A stretch of 64,000 bases of DNA from Gemmiger sp. An120 (GTDB taxonomy: Bacteria; Bacillota; Clostridia; Oscillospirales; Ruminococcaceae): assembly GCF_002160955.1 (NCBI RefSeq), contig NZ_NFLN01000013.1, positions 30,571-94,570 of the forward strand, in the 5' to 3' direction. The notes under the pieces are model-generated. The model searched no databases. It was not told the DNA's origin and worked only from the letters and a program-made list of their open reading frames with translations. Of the stretch, positions 53,352 to 62,144 are shown piece after piece; the first letter of the stretch is position 1; each line of letters starts with the position of its first letter. Both the position numbers and the translations under genes were made by a program.

Positions 53352-53678
53352 ATGAAAACCTTCGACCCCAATTACAAACTGCTGGACGAGATGTATGAGG
53401 ATAATTACTATCCGACTTTTCTGGTAGACAAGGTAAAGGATGAACTTCAAAAGGTCATTGACCTGCTGGAGAGCGGCGAAACGGATACCGAAGTGATACA
53501 GAAAACGCTGGATGAAGCGGTCTGCGGCATCAACGATCTGCAGGATGAATTTTACGAAAACAACAGCGAGATCGAAACGGTGGCCCGGGATTGCATCGGC
53601 GTCACTGTGGCCTACATTCTGGAGTGGTTCGGTATCCCGATTGACATGGAGGAGGCCATCCGGGAACGGGACTGGTAA
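53352..53678 (+). CDS. DUF5713-like small protein
   Basis: 108 residues, acidic and helical: MYEDNYYPTFLVDKVKDEL, AVCGINDLQDEFYENNSEI, then VARDCIGVTVAYILEWFGI, ending EEAIRERDW. This ending and the NNLQxEF...EIETVARD pattern fit DUF5713 proteins, which are small orphan proteins often found among immunity genes. AAAGGA precedes the ATG by 7 bases. Confidence 0.75.
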   Translation: MKTFDPNYKLLDEMYEDNYYPTFLVDKVKDELQKVIDLLESGETDTEVIQKTLDEAVCGINDLQDEFYENNSEIETVARDCIGVTVAYILEWFGIPIDMEEAIRERDW

Positions 53679-53744
53679 TTTTTCAGTGCTTTGACCACAT
53701 GGCTGTCGCTGTGATGTGGGAATTGGGAAAAGGAGAAACTACCT

Positions 53745-56177
53745 ATGGCAGAGTTCAAACAAATCATAGAGGATGCGCTGGACATTCTGAAATTTGACGG
53801 AGCCATACAGGACACTCTGGCGGAACTGCGAGAAAAATGGAGCGCGCAGGTCCCGGCGCTGCTGGATGAACGCTTCGATGCCATCGGTGTCCAGTATATG
53901 AAACTATCCCACGAAAAAGGAGCGGCAGCGCTGGGACAAGAGCTGTCTGCCTTCGGCTGGGCACTGTATAACCTGGACGATGAGGACGAGTATCTGCTTG
54001 CCTTGATCCCAGCGGAAGAACGCAGCGAATGGGAACGCTACTGCAAAAAGCAAGGGCAATATTACCACCTGATGAAACAGCAAGGGCGAAAATGGGGCGA
54101 CCATGCCAGGGAGCAGGACCCCGGGAAGCAGATGCCCTGCGAGGAATATATCCTTCAGGACGGGTATGAGTATTTCTTCAATTCGCTGGCAGGGGATTTC
54201 GCGGCGGGCGAGTGGAAAAGCCGGGACGCGGAGGAATGGAAAAACGGCTGTGTGGCCGACCTGCGCTGCCGTCCGCCCAAGGTGATCCGCGCCCACAGCC
54301 TGCCGCACCTTGGATGCCTTACCTATTCCCCGGAACAGGAACTTTATGCCGCGTCCAGGGCCGCCGGCAGCGGGATCATTGGCCGGGCGTTGCTGAGCAA
54401 GGATCCGGCCACCCTCAACTGGGCCGAACCGTCCCCCATCGGGTACGACGGTCCGCCCCGCACCCTTTGCTGGGCGGACCATTCCCTCTGGGTGGGGGAT
54501 CCCACCAACGCTACACGGATCGAACTGACCGACCGGGGCGCCTGCCAGGATGTGAAAAACTGGACTCTGCCGGAAGACGGATGGAGCACCAAATACCATT
54601 GCGGCATTGTGGCGGACGGGCTGGGCCGGGTCTACTTTTCCAACGAGTGGTACAAGGGGCAGATCTACCGCTGGGAAAAGGGCAAGGTAACAAAACACGC
54701 CTTTTCGCTGAATGGATACGACCATCTCTCCGAGGCCGTTCCCATTCCCGGCACAGGCCGCATTGCCATGATCCACGCCGTAAGCGGCAAGGGGCGGATG
54801 GAAGAATGCCTGCTGGACCTGGACATGGACACCGGGCGGTGCCGCATCGCCCCCCTGCCGGGAATGGGCGAGGGACTGAAACTTCGCTGGTTTACCGAAG
54901 ACTGGCTGCTGGTGCAGGGAAACGGCGAGATCCTCTCCGATGACTTTGCCCAGCTTATCAATAGGAACACCCGTGAAGTGCTGCGCATCCGTCCGGGAAT
55001 GTTCGGCGGGGAGAAAATGCAGCACATCGGAATGCTCACCGACGGCACGGTGGTCATTGTCACCCGGCGGGATGGGGTCGGGCCGGTGTTCCGTTACCCC
55101 ACCGACTTCTGGGGCTTTTTGCGCTCGGCCAATAAGCCCAAAAAGCTGGAATGGCGGGAGTACAAAGAAGTGTACCCGGATCTGCCCATCTTTCTGCCGC
55201 CCAAGGCCACGGAGCGAAAAATCATTCTCAAAAAAGACAGCCTGACCATCCTGGGGTCGGTGTTCACGCCGCCGTTTACCCTTTCGCAGCTGGCGGATAA
55301 ACTGGGACCTGCCCGCATTGCCCTGCAACACGGAACAAGGAAAAGCCCCATTACAGGTCGGGAAACTCCCTATACCCAGGCCCTTGCTTTGTGGGACGAG
55401 CTTGGACTCCAAGGCTGGTTGGATGAAGATGAGCAGACCATCAAAACCCTTGGCGTCAGGGTAGCGGCACAGGGAGAGTATGCGGTGCGGCAGCCATTTG
55501 ACGGCGCGGTCTGGATCGGGTCCAAAGACTACCGGGAGGCCCGCTGGAAGGACTTTGGCGGCGTTGCCCATACCCTGCAATTCGGTGGCTTTACCGTTTA
55601 TACCCGTCTGCCGGGCCCTGTCCCGGAAGAGCGGTCCGCGCAGAGAGCAAAGCTGGAAGCCCTCTCCGCTATGGTACAGATCAGTTGGAAAGAGCCAGAG
55701 AAAAAGATGGCGAAAGTGCAGAAATACAAGCTGCCCAAGCCGACGGAATCCGTGTTGCACTTTGATACATTCAACTTCAAGCTGGCGGTCATGGAAGTGC
55801 TGATGTACGAAAAAGGCTTGCTGGCCCCGAAACTGGATGCCCATGAGTTTGCCAGAGAGTATCGCCGACGCAAGATCGACCTGGACGCGGAAGGGTATGA
55901 ACCCATCCCTGAGATCCGGAAGTGGCTGGAACAATACCCGATCCCGGAGCGGCTGGCTTCGGAAGTCACAGAAATTGGGATGGACGGCGGCAGCGAAATT
56001 TATACCCAGCTCTGCCCGTTCTGGGATGGCGAGGACGGCGCCTTTGATCTCAACACCATTACCGAGGCGGAACTGCGCCAGTTCCCCAGTCTCAAACATA
56101 TAACTCTCATGTCCTCCAAGCCGGAACAGGTGCTGCCGATTCTGGAACGGTGCGGCATCAAGGCAGACATGCTGTGA
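53745..56177 (+). CDS. large multi-domain uncharacterised protein (beta-propeller-like plus DUF7738/DUF6892-type C-terminus)
   Basis: 810 residues. The N-terminal 160 residues are helical. Residues ~180-470 look like repeated beta blades (for example AHSLPHLGCLTYSPEQELY, GVVADGLGRVYFSNE-like GIVADGLGRVYFSNEWYKG, and GEKMQHIGMLTDGTVVIVT). The C-terminal third has a small beta domain (DSLTILGSVFTPPFTLSQL) and a helical end (FNFKLAVMEVLMYEKGLL ... ITLMSSKPEQVLPILERCG). The C-terminal domains resemble the DUF7738/DUF6892 pair, by memory. No signal peptide. AAAGGAGAA precedes the ATG. Function unknown; context suggests immunity or stress protection. Confidence 0.6.
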   Translation: MAEFKQIIEDALDILKFDGAIQDTLAELREKWSAQVPALLDERFDAIGVQYMKLSHEKGAAALGQELSAFGWALYNLDDEDEYLLALIPAEERSEWERYCKKQGQYYHLMKQQGRKWGDHAREQDPGKQMPCEEYILQDGYEYFFNSLAGDFAAGEWKSRDAEEWKNGCVADLRCRPPKVIRAHSLPHLGCLTYSPEQELYAASRAAGSGIIGRALLSKDPATLNWAEPSPIGYDGPPRTLCWADHSLWVGDPTNATRIELTDRGACQDVKNWTLPEDGWSTKYHCGIVADGLGRVYFSNEWYKGQIYRWEKGKVTKHAFSLNGYDHLSEAVPIPGTGRIAMIHAVSGKGRMEECLLDLDMDTGRCRIAPLPGMGEGLKLRWFTEDWLLVQGNGEILSDDFAQLINRNTREVLRIRPGMFGGEKMQHIGMLTDGTVVIVTRRDGVGPVFRYPTDFWGFLRSANKPKKLEWREYKEVYPDLPIFLPPKATERKIILKKDSLTILGSVFTPPFTLSQLADKLGPARIALQHGTRKSPITGRETPYTQALALWDELGLQGWLDEDEQTIKTLGVRVAAQGEYAVRQPFDGAVWIGSKDYREARWKDFGGVAHTLQFGGFTVYTRLPGPVPEERSAQRAKLEALSAMVQISWKEPEKKMAKVQKYKLPKPTESVLHFDTFNFKLAVMEVLMYEKGLLAPKLDAHEFAREYRRRKIDLDAEGYEPIPEIRKWLEQYPIPERLASEVTEIGMDGGSEIYTQLCPFWDGEDGAFDLNTITEAELRQFPSLKHITLMSSKPEQVLPILERCGIKADML

Positions 56178-56188
56178 GGTGCGCGGTT

Positions 56189-57193
56189 ATGAACGAGAAT
56201 TTATTTCGCCCACAATTTGATGCATTGAAACTGTCCGATAAGCTCTGGCTGATGCAGACCCTGGGGGCTCGTTATGGACTTGCCTTCAAGGAACTGTACG
56301 CCTTTTCACGCTGGGGGCAGAGCTGCACCACCGGCCTGTTTGAAAAAGACGGCCGGGAGTTTGTTTTTGTCCCGGGCGATACCGTGACCCTTGGCTGGGA
56401 GGGCTTTGCCCAAGGGATGGACAAGGCCAACCAGGAGGAACTGGCGGATTTTTTCGCGGAGATCGAATATGCGGGCTCTGCGGAGGAATTTCTCCGGCAG
56501 GGCATGACCCCGGTACGCCAGGCAACCATCGGCCCCATGTTTGTGGGCAGAAAACCGGAGGAGATCGGCTGGGAGAGCGTGCCCATGAACGACCCCCGTA
56601 TCACCGCCCACCCGGACTGGCTGGAGAGTCTGCGGAAGTGGGCCGGCCGGGACGGCCGGAGTTTTGAAATACACGAAACCGTCCGCTTTGAACGCCATGG
56701 CGACAGCTGGCGGGCGTGGCTGTGCCATCCCATGACCTACCCGGAGTTTCAGCGGTCCCTGTTGTGGGAACTGGCAGCCAGCCTTCCCACGCCGGATGAG
56801 TGGGCCTATCTGTGCGGGGGCGGATGCCGCACCCTGTTTCCCTGGGGGGATGGACTGGACTACTCCCTGCATCTGCACCACTTTGAAAGCGAGGAAGATC
56901 AAGGCAAGCCATACGATATGGAGCAGCCCAACTTCTTTGGCCTGTCTATTGCCTATGACCCCTATAAACGGGAGCTGGTAGACGGGAAAACATTGACCAC
57001 CTGCGGTGGCGACGGCGGCTGCAATATCTGCGGCGGCATGGGGCCTTTGCTTGGGTATCTTCCCTGTTCCCCCCACCGTAAACCGGAGGTCCGGGAGGAT
57101 AACGAAATACACAATGGCTATGACGTTTTTCGTCCTGTGATCCGGGTGCAGACATCCGGGTGGAGAATGGTATCGCCCGGAGATGAGAGGTGA
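56189..57193 (+). CDS. FGE/C-type-lectin-like protein, probably not catalytic
   Basis: 334 residues. The C-terminal half has the formylglycine-generating-enzyme pattern LPTPDEWAYLCGGGCRTLF (family: LPTEAEWEYAARGG), PWGDG, GMGPLLGYLP and VFRPVIRVQ. The two Cys that bind copper in true FGE are not at the expected place. The N-terminal part (FSRWGQSCTTGLFEKDG) is extra. Because the neighbouring genes are orphan immunity-like, this is more likely a binding protein of that fold than a sulfatase-activating enzyme; activity on the sulfatases at 29-35 kb cannot be excluded. GAGGTG precedes the ATG. Confidence 0.6.
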   Translation: MNENLFRPQFDALKLSDKLWLMQTLGARYGLAFKELYAFSRWGQSCTTGLFEKDGREFVFVPGDTVTLGWEGFAQGMDKANQEELADFFAEIEYAGSAEEFLRQGMTPVRQATIGPMFVGRKPEEIGWESVPMNDPRITAHPDWLESLRKWAGRDGRSFEIHETVRFERHGDSWRAWLCHPMTYPEFQRSLLWELAASLPTPDEWAYLCGGGCRTLFPWGDGLDYSLHLHHFESEEDQGKPYDMEQPNFFGLSIAYDPYKRELVDGKTLTTCGGDGGCNICGGMGPLLGYLPCSPHRKPEVREDNEIHNGYDVFRPVIRVQTSGWRMVSPGDER

Positions 57194-57202
57194 TATTACC
57201 AG

Positions 57203-57451
57203 ATGATCGAAGCAATTATGAAAATCCATACCACTTCTTCTTCGGTTACATTTGTATGTGGCGATGTTGCTATTATTGGAAATGGTGAGTTTCGGGCTTC
57301 ATCAGGAAAAGTGGATGGTTTTATCCTGTATGCCGACACTTTGCGGTATGAAAACGGAGCGAAGCTTTCACGGGATGAACAGGAAAATTTGAAGTGCCTG
57401 TATCAGCACTTTGTATTGAACCGTGAAGATTTCATAGACTGGGATATTTGA
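57203..57451 (+). CDS. small beta-rich immunity-like protein
   Basis: 82 residues: MKIHTTSSSVTFVCGDVAI, GKVDGFILYADTLRYENG, then LSRDEQENLKCLYQHFV and REDFIDWDI. The fold pattern (beta strands then a helix and an acidic FI.WDI end) is like Imm74-type immunity proteins, a tentative match. It lies 10 bases after the FGE-like gene and before the large TPR-SUFU gene. Confidence 0.55.
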   Translation: MIEAIMKIHTTSSSVTFVCGDVAIIGNGEFRASSGKVDGFILYADTLRYENGAKLSRDEQENLKCLYQHFVLNREDFIDWDI

Positions 57452-57509
57452 ATGATGATTTATAGTAAAGCAACGACCGCATAGAAAGTCAAAACACGGA
57501 GGTACGGAT

Positions 57510-60500
57510 ATGGATTTGTTGCAACAGTGCCGGCAATGGTTTGACCAGAATGAAATTCAGAAGGTGATCGACACTCTGGAGGCCATCCCCGCCGGGGGGC
57601 GCACCCCGGAACTGGACAGCGAACTGGCCAAGGCATATATCGCCGTTGCCGATGCAGGAGAACGGGAGCCTTATGAAAAGGCGCTGGAACTTCTGGCGCC
57701 CCATGAGGAGCATTTTGCGGGCGATCACTGCTGGAATTACCGGATCGCCTGCGCCTATTATTACCTGGACGAGGAAGGCCCCGCCCTGCATTACTTTGAA
57801 AAGGCGCTGGAAGCCCGCCCCGGAGACAAGGACACCCAGGAATACATAGACGATTGCCGCCATCGTTTGGCCCTGCCCCGGTTTACAAAGAACTTCCGGG
57901 AAAGGACCCGGGAGGCGTGGGCGGCCTTTGCCCGCATCGAGGGGACGCTGCGCCAGATCATGGACACAGACAAAAGCCACCAGCGGAGCGAGGAATTGAT
58001 CGAACTGTGCAGTCGGGCGCTGGAGATCGCGCTGAGCGACACCGCCTTCGAGTTGGGATTCAACGGGGAAAAATATGAACTGATCCTCAGCCCGGAGGGC
58101 CTGCGATCCCGTCTGTTTCCGCTGGTGTATTTCCAGCAGCAGGCCCCGGAACCGGTGCTTGCCCATTGGAATATCCGGGTGGGCCGCCAGCCCGCCCCGG
58201 GCTTTCTGCTTCGGACCGGAGAGATAGAGATCCGGGTCGAGGATGTTCAGATGTGGGCAGAGAAAACAGAGGATCAGAGGGTGAGCCTGGGCCTTTACTG
58301 CGAGAAGTTGATTCCGCTTTTGAAAGAGGACACAGACAAGGTCTGGTGGGCGCTGTCCATGCTGGTGGACCAAACCATCGGGGAAGTTTCCGACATCGCG
58401 CTTGTTGCCGGGATCGACGTCTGTGCCCGGCCGAAAGACGAGCCGTCCATGCCCCTTACCGCGCTGCCGGAACTGCTGCAAGGTATGGGGCTCCCGCTCT
58501 GGCGGGATGGCAGCGACTATCTGGAAAACAGCTATCTTACCTATGAGCTGGAACCGGTGGAAGATCCGGATGCGGATTGGCGGTTGGATGTCTATGCCGG
58601 CAGCTGCCGCCTGCCGGTGCTCATCAACGACTATATGGCCGCCCGCAGCGATATGGTGGACGAGTACCATAAAGATGGCATCGCGGCGGGGTTCCTCTGC
58701 TACCCCTTGGAAAGCTTTACCGGCGAGGAGCGAAGCAAAGCCATTCTGGACTTCCGGGATGCTCTGCGGGATGCCGTCCTGGGGGAGGCGGGCGCACAGG
58801 CTGTGACCTTCCTGGGTGGTGCCACCGGCCTGTACTGCGGGTATCTGGATTTCATCGCCTGGGATCTGCCCGCCGTACTGACAGCGGCGCAGGCCTTCTT
58901 TGGAAAAAGCGGCCTGCCCTGCGCTCACTTCCATGCCTTCCGGCGGGATGTGGGCGGTGTGCCGCTGCTGGAAGAGGAGGAACCGGCGCCTGCCGTTCAC
59001 GAGGAAACCGGCTCCTTGCTCTCAGAAGAGGACATTGAAACGCTGGGGTCCTTTGACGAGGGCGTTTCCGGCTATTTCTGGAGAATGCTCCAATGGCTGG
59101 AGGATTTCATCAAAAACGGCGTGGAAGAAGGACGGTTCACCGAAAAACAGGCTCACCAGGATCTGCAGATTGCCCTCTGGTATGCCTTCGCCTGCAACAA
59201 TCTGGATGATTATATCCATTATTACCAGGCGGCAGAGTGGATGAAGGATTCGGAGAAAAACGCCGCCGGCTGCGCCACCTGGTACTACCGGTATTCTGTG
59301 GCGCTGATGTACTGCGGCCGGCTGGAAGAAGCACGGAAATATGCGGAGCAGGGCGCCCGGGAGGAACCGGACTACCCCTGGATCTGGCTGCAGGTGGGCA
59401 AGCTGCGGGCGCATTTTGGCGATACAGCCGGCGCGCTGGACGCTGTGACGCAGGGACTGGCCCTGGAACCGGGCGACTATGAGTTCCTGACCCTGGAAAA
59501 AGAGGTAAAGGCCGGCGCCACTTTGGAACAGATGGAGTACCATTGGATCGATCCTGGCGCCGATCAAATGCTCCAGCAGGGGCTGGGCCAGGATGTGGAT
59601 GACAAGCAGCGCGCCCTGGCCTGTATCCGGGTGGACGAAGCGGGCCTTGCCGCATTTTATGAGTTGTTCAGCCCGGAGTGGTGCGGCTATGAGAAGAATG
59701 CCCCCTGCTGTGAATTCCAATACCCGGTGAAGGAACAGGGGGTGGAGCTCTCCTTCCGCATGAACGAAGCCGGCCTCTCCAAGATGGGAACAGACTGGTT
59801 GCGGCAGTTCAAGGAACGGCTGGACAGCGGGGAATGGCTGAACCACACTCCCGAAGGCGAGCCGGAGGGAACCTTGATTGCGGTGTTTGTGGAGCAGAAC
59901 TACCGTATCAGCCTTGTCTACCAGCAGCCGGGAGAGGATCAATATTTTCAGGTTTTCCTGAATCCGGACGGCACAAAGGTGGATGCTATCTGGTCCTCGA
60001 CGGAAAACAATCAGCCGGAGGTTTATACCGAAGAAGAAATGTCGGCAGTGGAGCAGCACATCAAAACCACCTTTTGTGAGTTTGAGAAGGTGTTCCATGA
60101 ATTGGTTTCTCCCGACATCCATGTGGACGTCTGCGTGGTCCCTCCCACGGAGGAGCGGGACTATTACACACTGGTGACGATGGGCATGGGGGCTCACCGG
60201 ATGCATGTGCCGGAGGAACTGGCGGAATACAAGCTGGAGCGGGCGGAGCTGGCCATCGCGCTGCCGCCGGAATGGAAACTGGATGAGGAAGCCCTGAAGG
60301 AGGAGCGGTGGTACTGGCCCATTGGCCTCCTGAAAGTGCTGGCCCGCCTGCCTATTTCCGGCGATACCTGGCTGGGCTTTGGCCACACGATGGACAAGCA
60401 ATCGCCCTTTGCGGAGAACACGGCTCTCTGCGGCGCAGTTCTGGTGGGCCCTCAGGATGTTGTATGGGAAGGCGGCGAGGTCTGCGTTTTGCCCGGCGGC

Positions 60501-60644
60501 GAGGAGGTCAACTTCTATCAGGTGATCCCACTCTATCGGAACGAATTACAGTATAAGCTGGAGCATGACGCGGACGCTCTGCTGGAAAAGATGGCAGACA
60601 TCAGCTTTGTGGTCGATCCCGCCCGCCGGAATGCCATCACCTGA
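57510..60644 (+). CDS. giant TPR-SUFU fusion protein
   Basis: 1044 residues. The first ~120 residues are TPR-like (DSELAKAYIAVADAGERE, YRIACAYYYLDEEGPALHYF). A middle part (~150-480) has DUF-like repeats with VSLGLYCEKLIPLLKED, DYMAARSDMVDEYHKDG. A second TPR block follows (LDDYIHYYQAAEWMKDSE, YSVALMYCGRLEEARKYAE). The last ~200 residues are a SUFU domain: VSPDIHVDVCVVPPTEERD, YTLVTMGMGAHRMHVPEEL, ELAIALPPEWKLDEEAL, GDTWLGFGHT. SUFU domains in bacteria are immunity modules. In frame after the stop lies GTLAEEKGTLEPSELAKAM, so an older longer gene or a second remnant joins here. Confidence 0.75.
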   Translation: MDLLQQCRQWFDQNEIQKVIDTLEAIPAGGRTPELDSELAKAYIAVADAGEREPYEKALELLAPHEEHFAGDHCWNYRIACAYYYLDEEGPALHYFEKALEARPGDKDTQEYIDDCRHRLALPRFTKNFRERTREAWAAFARIEGTLRQIMDTDKSHQRSEELIELCSRALEIALSDTAFELGFNGEKYELILSPEGLRSRLFPLVYFQQQAPEPVLAHWNIRVGRQPAPGFLLRTGEIEIRVEDVQMWAEKTEDQRVSLGLYCEKLIPLLKEDTDKVWWALSMLVDQTIGEVSDIALVAGIDVCARPKDEPSMPLTALPELLQGMGLPLWRDGSDYLENSYLTYELEPVEDPDADWRLDVYAGSCRLPVLINDYMAARSDMVDEYHKDGIAAGFLCYPLESFTGEERSKAILDFRDALRDAVLGEAGAQAVTFLGGATGLYCGYLDFIAWDLPAVLTAAQAFFGKSGLPCAHFHAFRRDVGGVPLLEEEEPAPAVHEETGSLLSEEDIETLGSFDEGVSGYFWRMLQWLEDFIKNGVEEGRFTEKQAHQDLQIALWYAFACNNLDDYIHYYQAAEWMKDSEKNAAGCATWYYRYSVALMYCGRLEEARKYAEQGAREEPDYPWIWLQVGKLRAHFGDTAGALDAVTQGLALEPGDYEFLTLEKEVKAGATLEQMEYHWIDPGADQMLQQGLGQDVDDKQRALACIRVDEAGLAAFYELFSPEWCGYEKNAPCCEFQYPVKEQGVELSFRMNEAGLSKMGTDWLRQFKERLDSGEWLNHTPEGEPEGTLIAVFVEQNYRISLVYQQPGEDQYFQVFLNPDGTKVDAIWSSTENNQPEVYTEEEMSAVEQHIKTTFCEFEKVFHELVSPDIHVDVCVVPPTEERDYYTLVTMGMGAHRMHVPEELAEYKLERAELAIALPPEWKLDEEALKEERWYWPIGLLKVLARLPISGDTWLGFGHTMDKQSPFAENTALCGAVLVGPQDVVWEGGEVCVLPGGEEVNFYQVIPLYRNELQYKLEHDADALLEKMADISFVVDPARRNAIT

Positions 60645-60850
60645 GGAACGCTTGCGGAGGAGAAGGGCACTCTGGAGCCTTCGGAACTTGCGAAAGCCAT
60701 GGATGCAGCGGTGGAGCAATAGGGATTCTGCCCGGATGTGACAGGCCAAGACCCGGAGGAATCCACCGTGGGCCCATTGGCCGCTGTGCTGCGGCAGTCC
60801 GCCGGCGGGCGACACTTGGAATCAGGCGGGAAAGGGGCAGATCTAAAAGG
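60645..60850 (+). pseudogene. 3' remnant following the TPR-SUFU gene
   Basis: Directly after the TGA the same frame encodes LAEEKGTLEPSELAKAMDA and VEQ then TAG (about 60719-60721), which has the character of a protein C-terminus. It indicates recombination or decay at this junction. Confidence 0.35.
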
Positions 60851-60856
60851 TACGAA

Positions 60857-61492
60857 TTACGGTTTCTTCCTGGGCTTTCTCGGCTTCGGCGCCACCGCGG
60901 CGATCATGGCGTAGTGCTCCTTGCTCTTTCTCGTGATGCTGTTGTAGTCCTCGGAGGTGAGGAACTCCAGCAGCCACTCCTTGGGCACCTTATAGGTGTG
61001 TTGATACGGGAACGCCTTTAACCTCCCCTCGGTGCACCAGCGGCTGACGGTACGGGAAGCGTAGCCGGTGACCCGGGCGATCTGGCGGGCGTTGAGCACG
61101 TCGGGCTGGCGGGCCAGCAGCCTTTCGTACCAGCGGCGCACCCGCTGGCGTGTGGCGTCGGTGAGGACGAGCGCGCCGTTCAGGCTGAAGGCCGGGGGCT
61201 TGTGGTTCGGGTAGTTCTTGTACCAGCCGCTGGGCGGGGTGTAATACGCCGGCTCCGCCAGGCGGCGGCGCAGATAGTCGGCCACGTCGGCCTTCGCGAT
61301 CTTGTAGCAGCGGGTCTGCTTGCCGGTGTTCTCGCAGGGCACCAGGCCGCTTTGCAGCAGGTAGAGCGAGGTGCGGGTGCCGATGCGGCAGGCCTTGCGG
61401 AAGTCGGTGCGGCCCATGGGGTCGGGATAGGGGGCCAGCAGGTCCTGAATTTCCCGCTCCAGGGTGTCCTGAAAAAGATTGCTTTTCTTCAT
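60857..61492 (-). CDS. tandem helix-turn-helix DNA-binding protein (excisionase-like), intact copy
   Basis: 211 residues. The first DNA-binding region is RKACRIGTRTSLYLLQSG, then KIAKADVADYLRRR; the second is ARQIARVTGYASRTVSRW, then YKVPKEWLLEFLTSEDYNS, both like MerR/excisionase winged helices. The tail is basic (PKPRKPRKKP). AAAGGAG precedes the ATG at 61492. Two broken copies lie at 46662-46928 and 50634-50822 in the same orientation. Its position next to a tRNA fragment suits an excisionase or transposition-associated protein. Confidence 0.75.
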   Translation of the reverse strand: MKKSNLFQDTLEREIQDLLAPYPDPMGRTDFRKACRIGTRTSLYLLQSGLVPCENTGKQTRCYKIAKADVADYLRRRLAEPAYYTPPSGWYKNYPNHKPPAFSLNGALVLTDATRQRVRRWYERLLARQPDVLNARQIARVTGYASRTVSRWCTEGRLKAFPYQHTYKVPKEWLLEFLTSEDYNSITRKSKEHYAMIAAVAPKPRKPRKKP

Positions 61493-61871
61493 TTTTTCGG
61501 TTCTCCTTTGTTTTGAATTGGGACCCGGAGAACCACCACGTTTTCCACCGAAACTATACAAATTGTTGAAAACATGAAAAATACTACACAAAATCGGCCC
61601 GAAATCTTGCATTTGGCGAAAATCGTTTTCCGGCGGCGGGGCGAAAATCCAGTGTTCATTCGGCAAAACGGCCCTCAATTATCTTGCATGAAATCTTGCA
61701 TTTTTCCAAAAAATCTTGCCAAACGGGGCCAAAACGGGGGATTCCGATTTGATTCCTACCAAAGCCATTTTTTCGGGCTTTGGCCCCTCGAAAACGGCTT
61801 AACACCGCCGAAAAACCGGGGACGAACCGACCAGCTCTGACCCGCCCTTTTCCGGGAAATCCTTTTCGGCA
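61493..61871. repeat. non-coding region with four ATCTTGC iterations upstream of the helix-turn-helix gene
   Basis: ATCTTGC occurs at 61604, 61681, 61693 and 61713, with several AAACGG words between. The first part of this region (61499-61670) also resembles 46937-47115 upstream of broken copy 1. No gene is seen. The repeats could be binding sites for the adjacent protein. Confidence 0.5.
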
Positions 61872-61936
61872 CAGGACTCGAAATCTCGTAGGGTGTTAAC
61901 AGCACCGCCAGGGTTCAAATCCCTGCTGCTCCGCCA
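61872..61936 (+). tRNA. 3' half of a tRNA-Ser(CGA), no 5' half
   Basis: The sequence contains an anticodon loop CTCGAAA (anticodon CGA at 61879-61881), a long variable arm with stem ggtg/cacc, a perfect T arm (caggg/ccctg around ttcaaat), an acceptor strand ctgctcc, a discriminator g and CCA. No D arm or matching 5' acceptor strand is found upstream, so it is not a functional gene. A 3' tRNA fragment like this is what a tRNA-directed integrase leaves at one end of an inserted element. Confidence 0.75.
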
Positions 61937-61975
61937 AACAGGGTGCAAGGACAATTTTGTCCTTGCACCCTGTTT
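61936..61975 (+). terminator. strong intrinsic terminator after the tRNA fragment
   Basis: Perfect 19-bp arms (61936-61954 and 61957-61975) with a T-run. It would be the natural terminator of the original tRNA gene. Confidence 0.9.
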
Positions 61976-62044
61976 TTTTATCCGGATTGCGGGCTGTCAC
62001 CGATGGGTGTCCTGGCTTTGAAACGAACAGGCGTAAACCGGGGC

Positions 62045-62073
62045 TGGAAATAGCGCGGGGCCCGTGCTATGAT
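62045..62073 (+). promoter_or_regulatory. promoter of the right C69 dipeptidase copy
   Basis: TGGAAA (62045-62050), 17-base spacer, TATGAT (62068-62073), the same as in the left copy at 37111-37139. Confidence 0.65.
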
Positions 62074-62144
62074 AAACGCAGCCCATACGGGCGAAAAAAC
62101 AGTTTTTCCGTCGATTCTGACTATATATAGAAAGGAAGAACCAT

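Noticed and set aside
53904..56099. 731-codon leftward frame opposite the 810-residue protein
   Set aside because: The plus-strand frame has a good ribosome site and conserved-looking domains; the antisense has none.
61780..61936. A complete tRNA-Ser gene
   Set aside because: No D arm and no strand complementary to the 3' acceptor part exists at the needed distance; only the 3' half is present.
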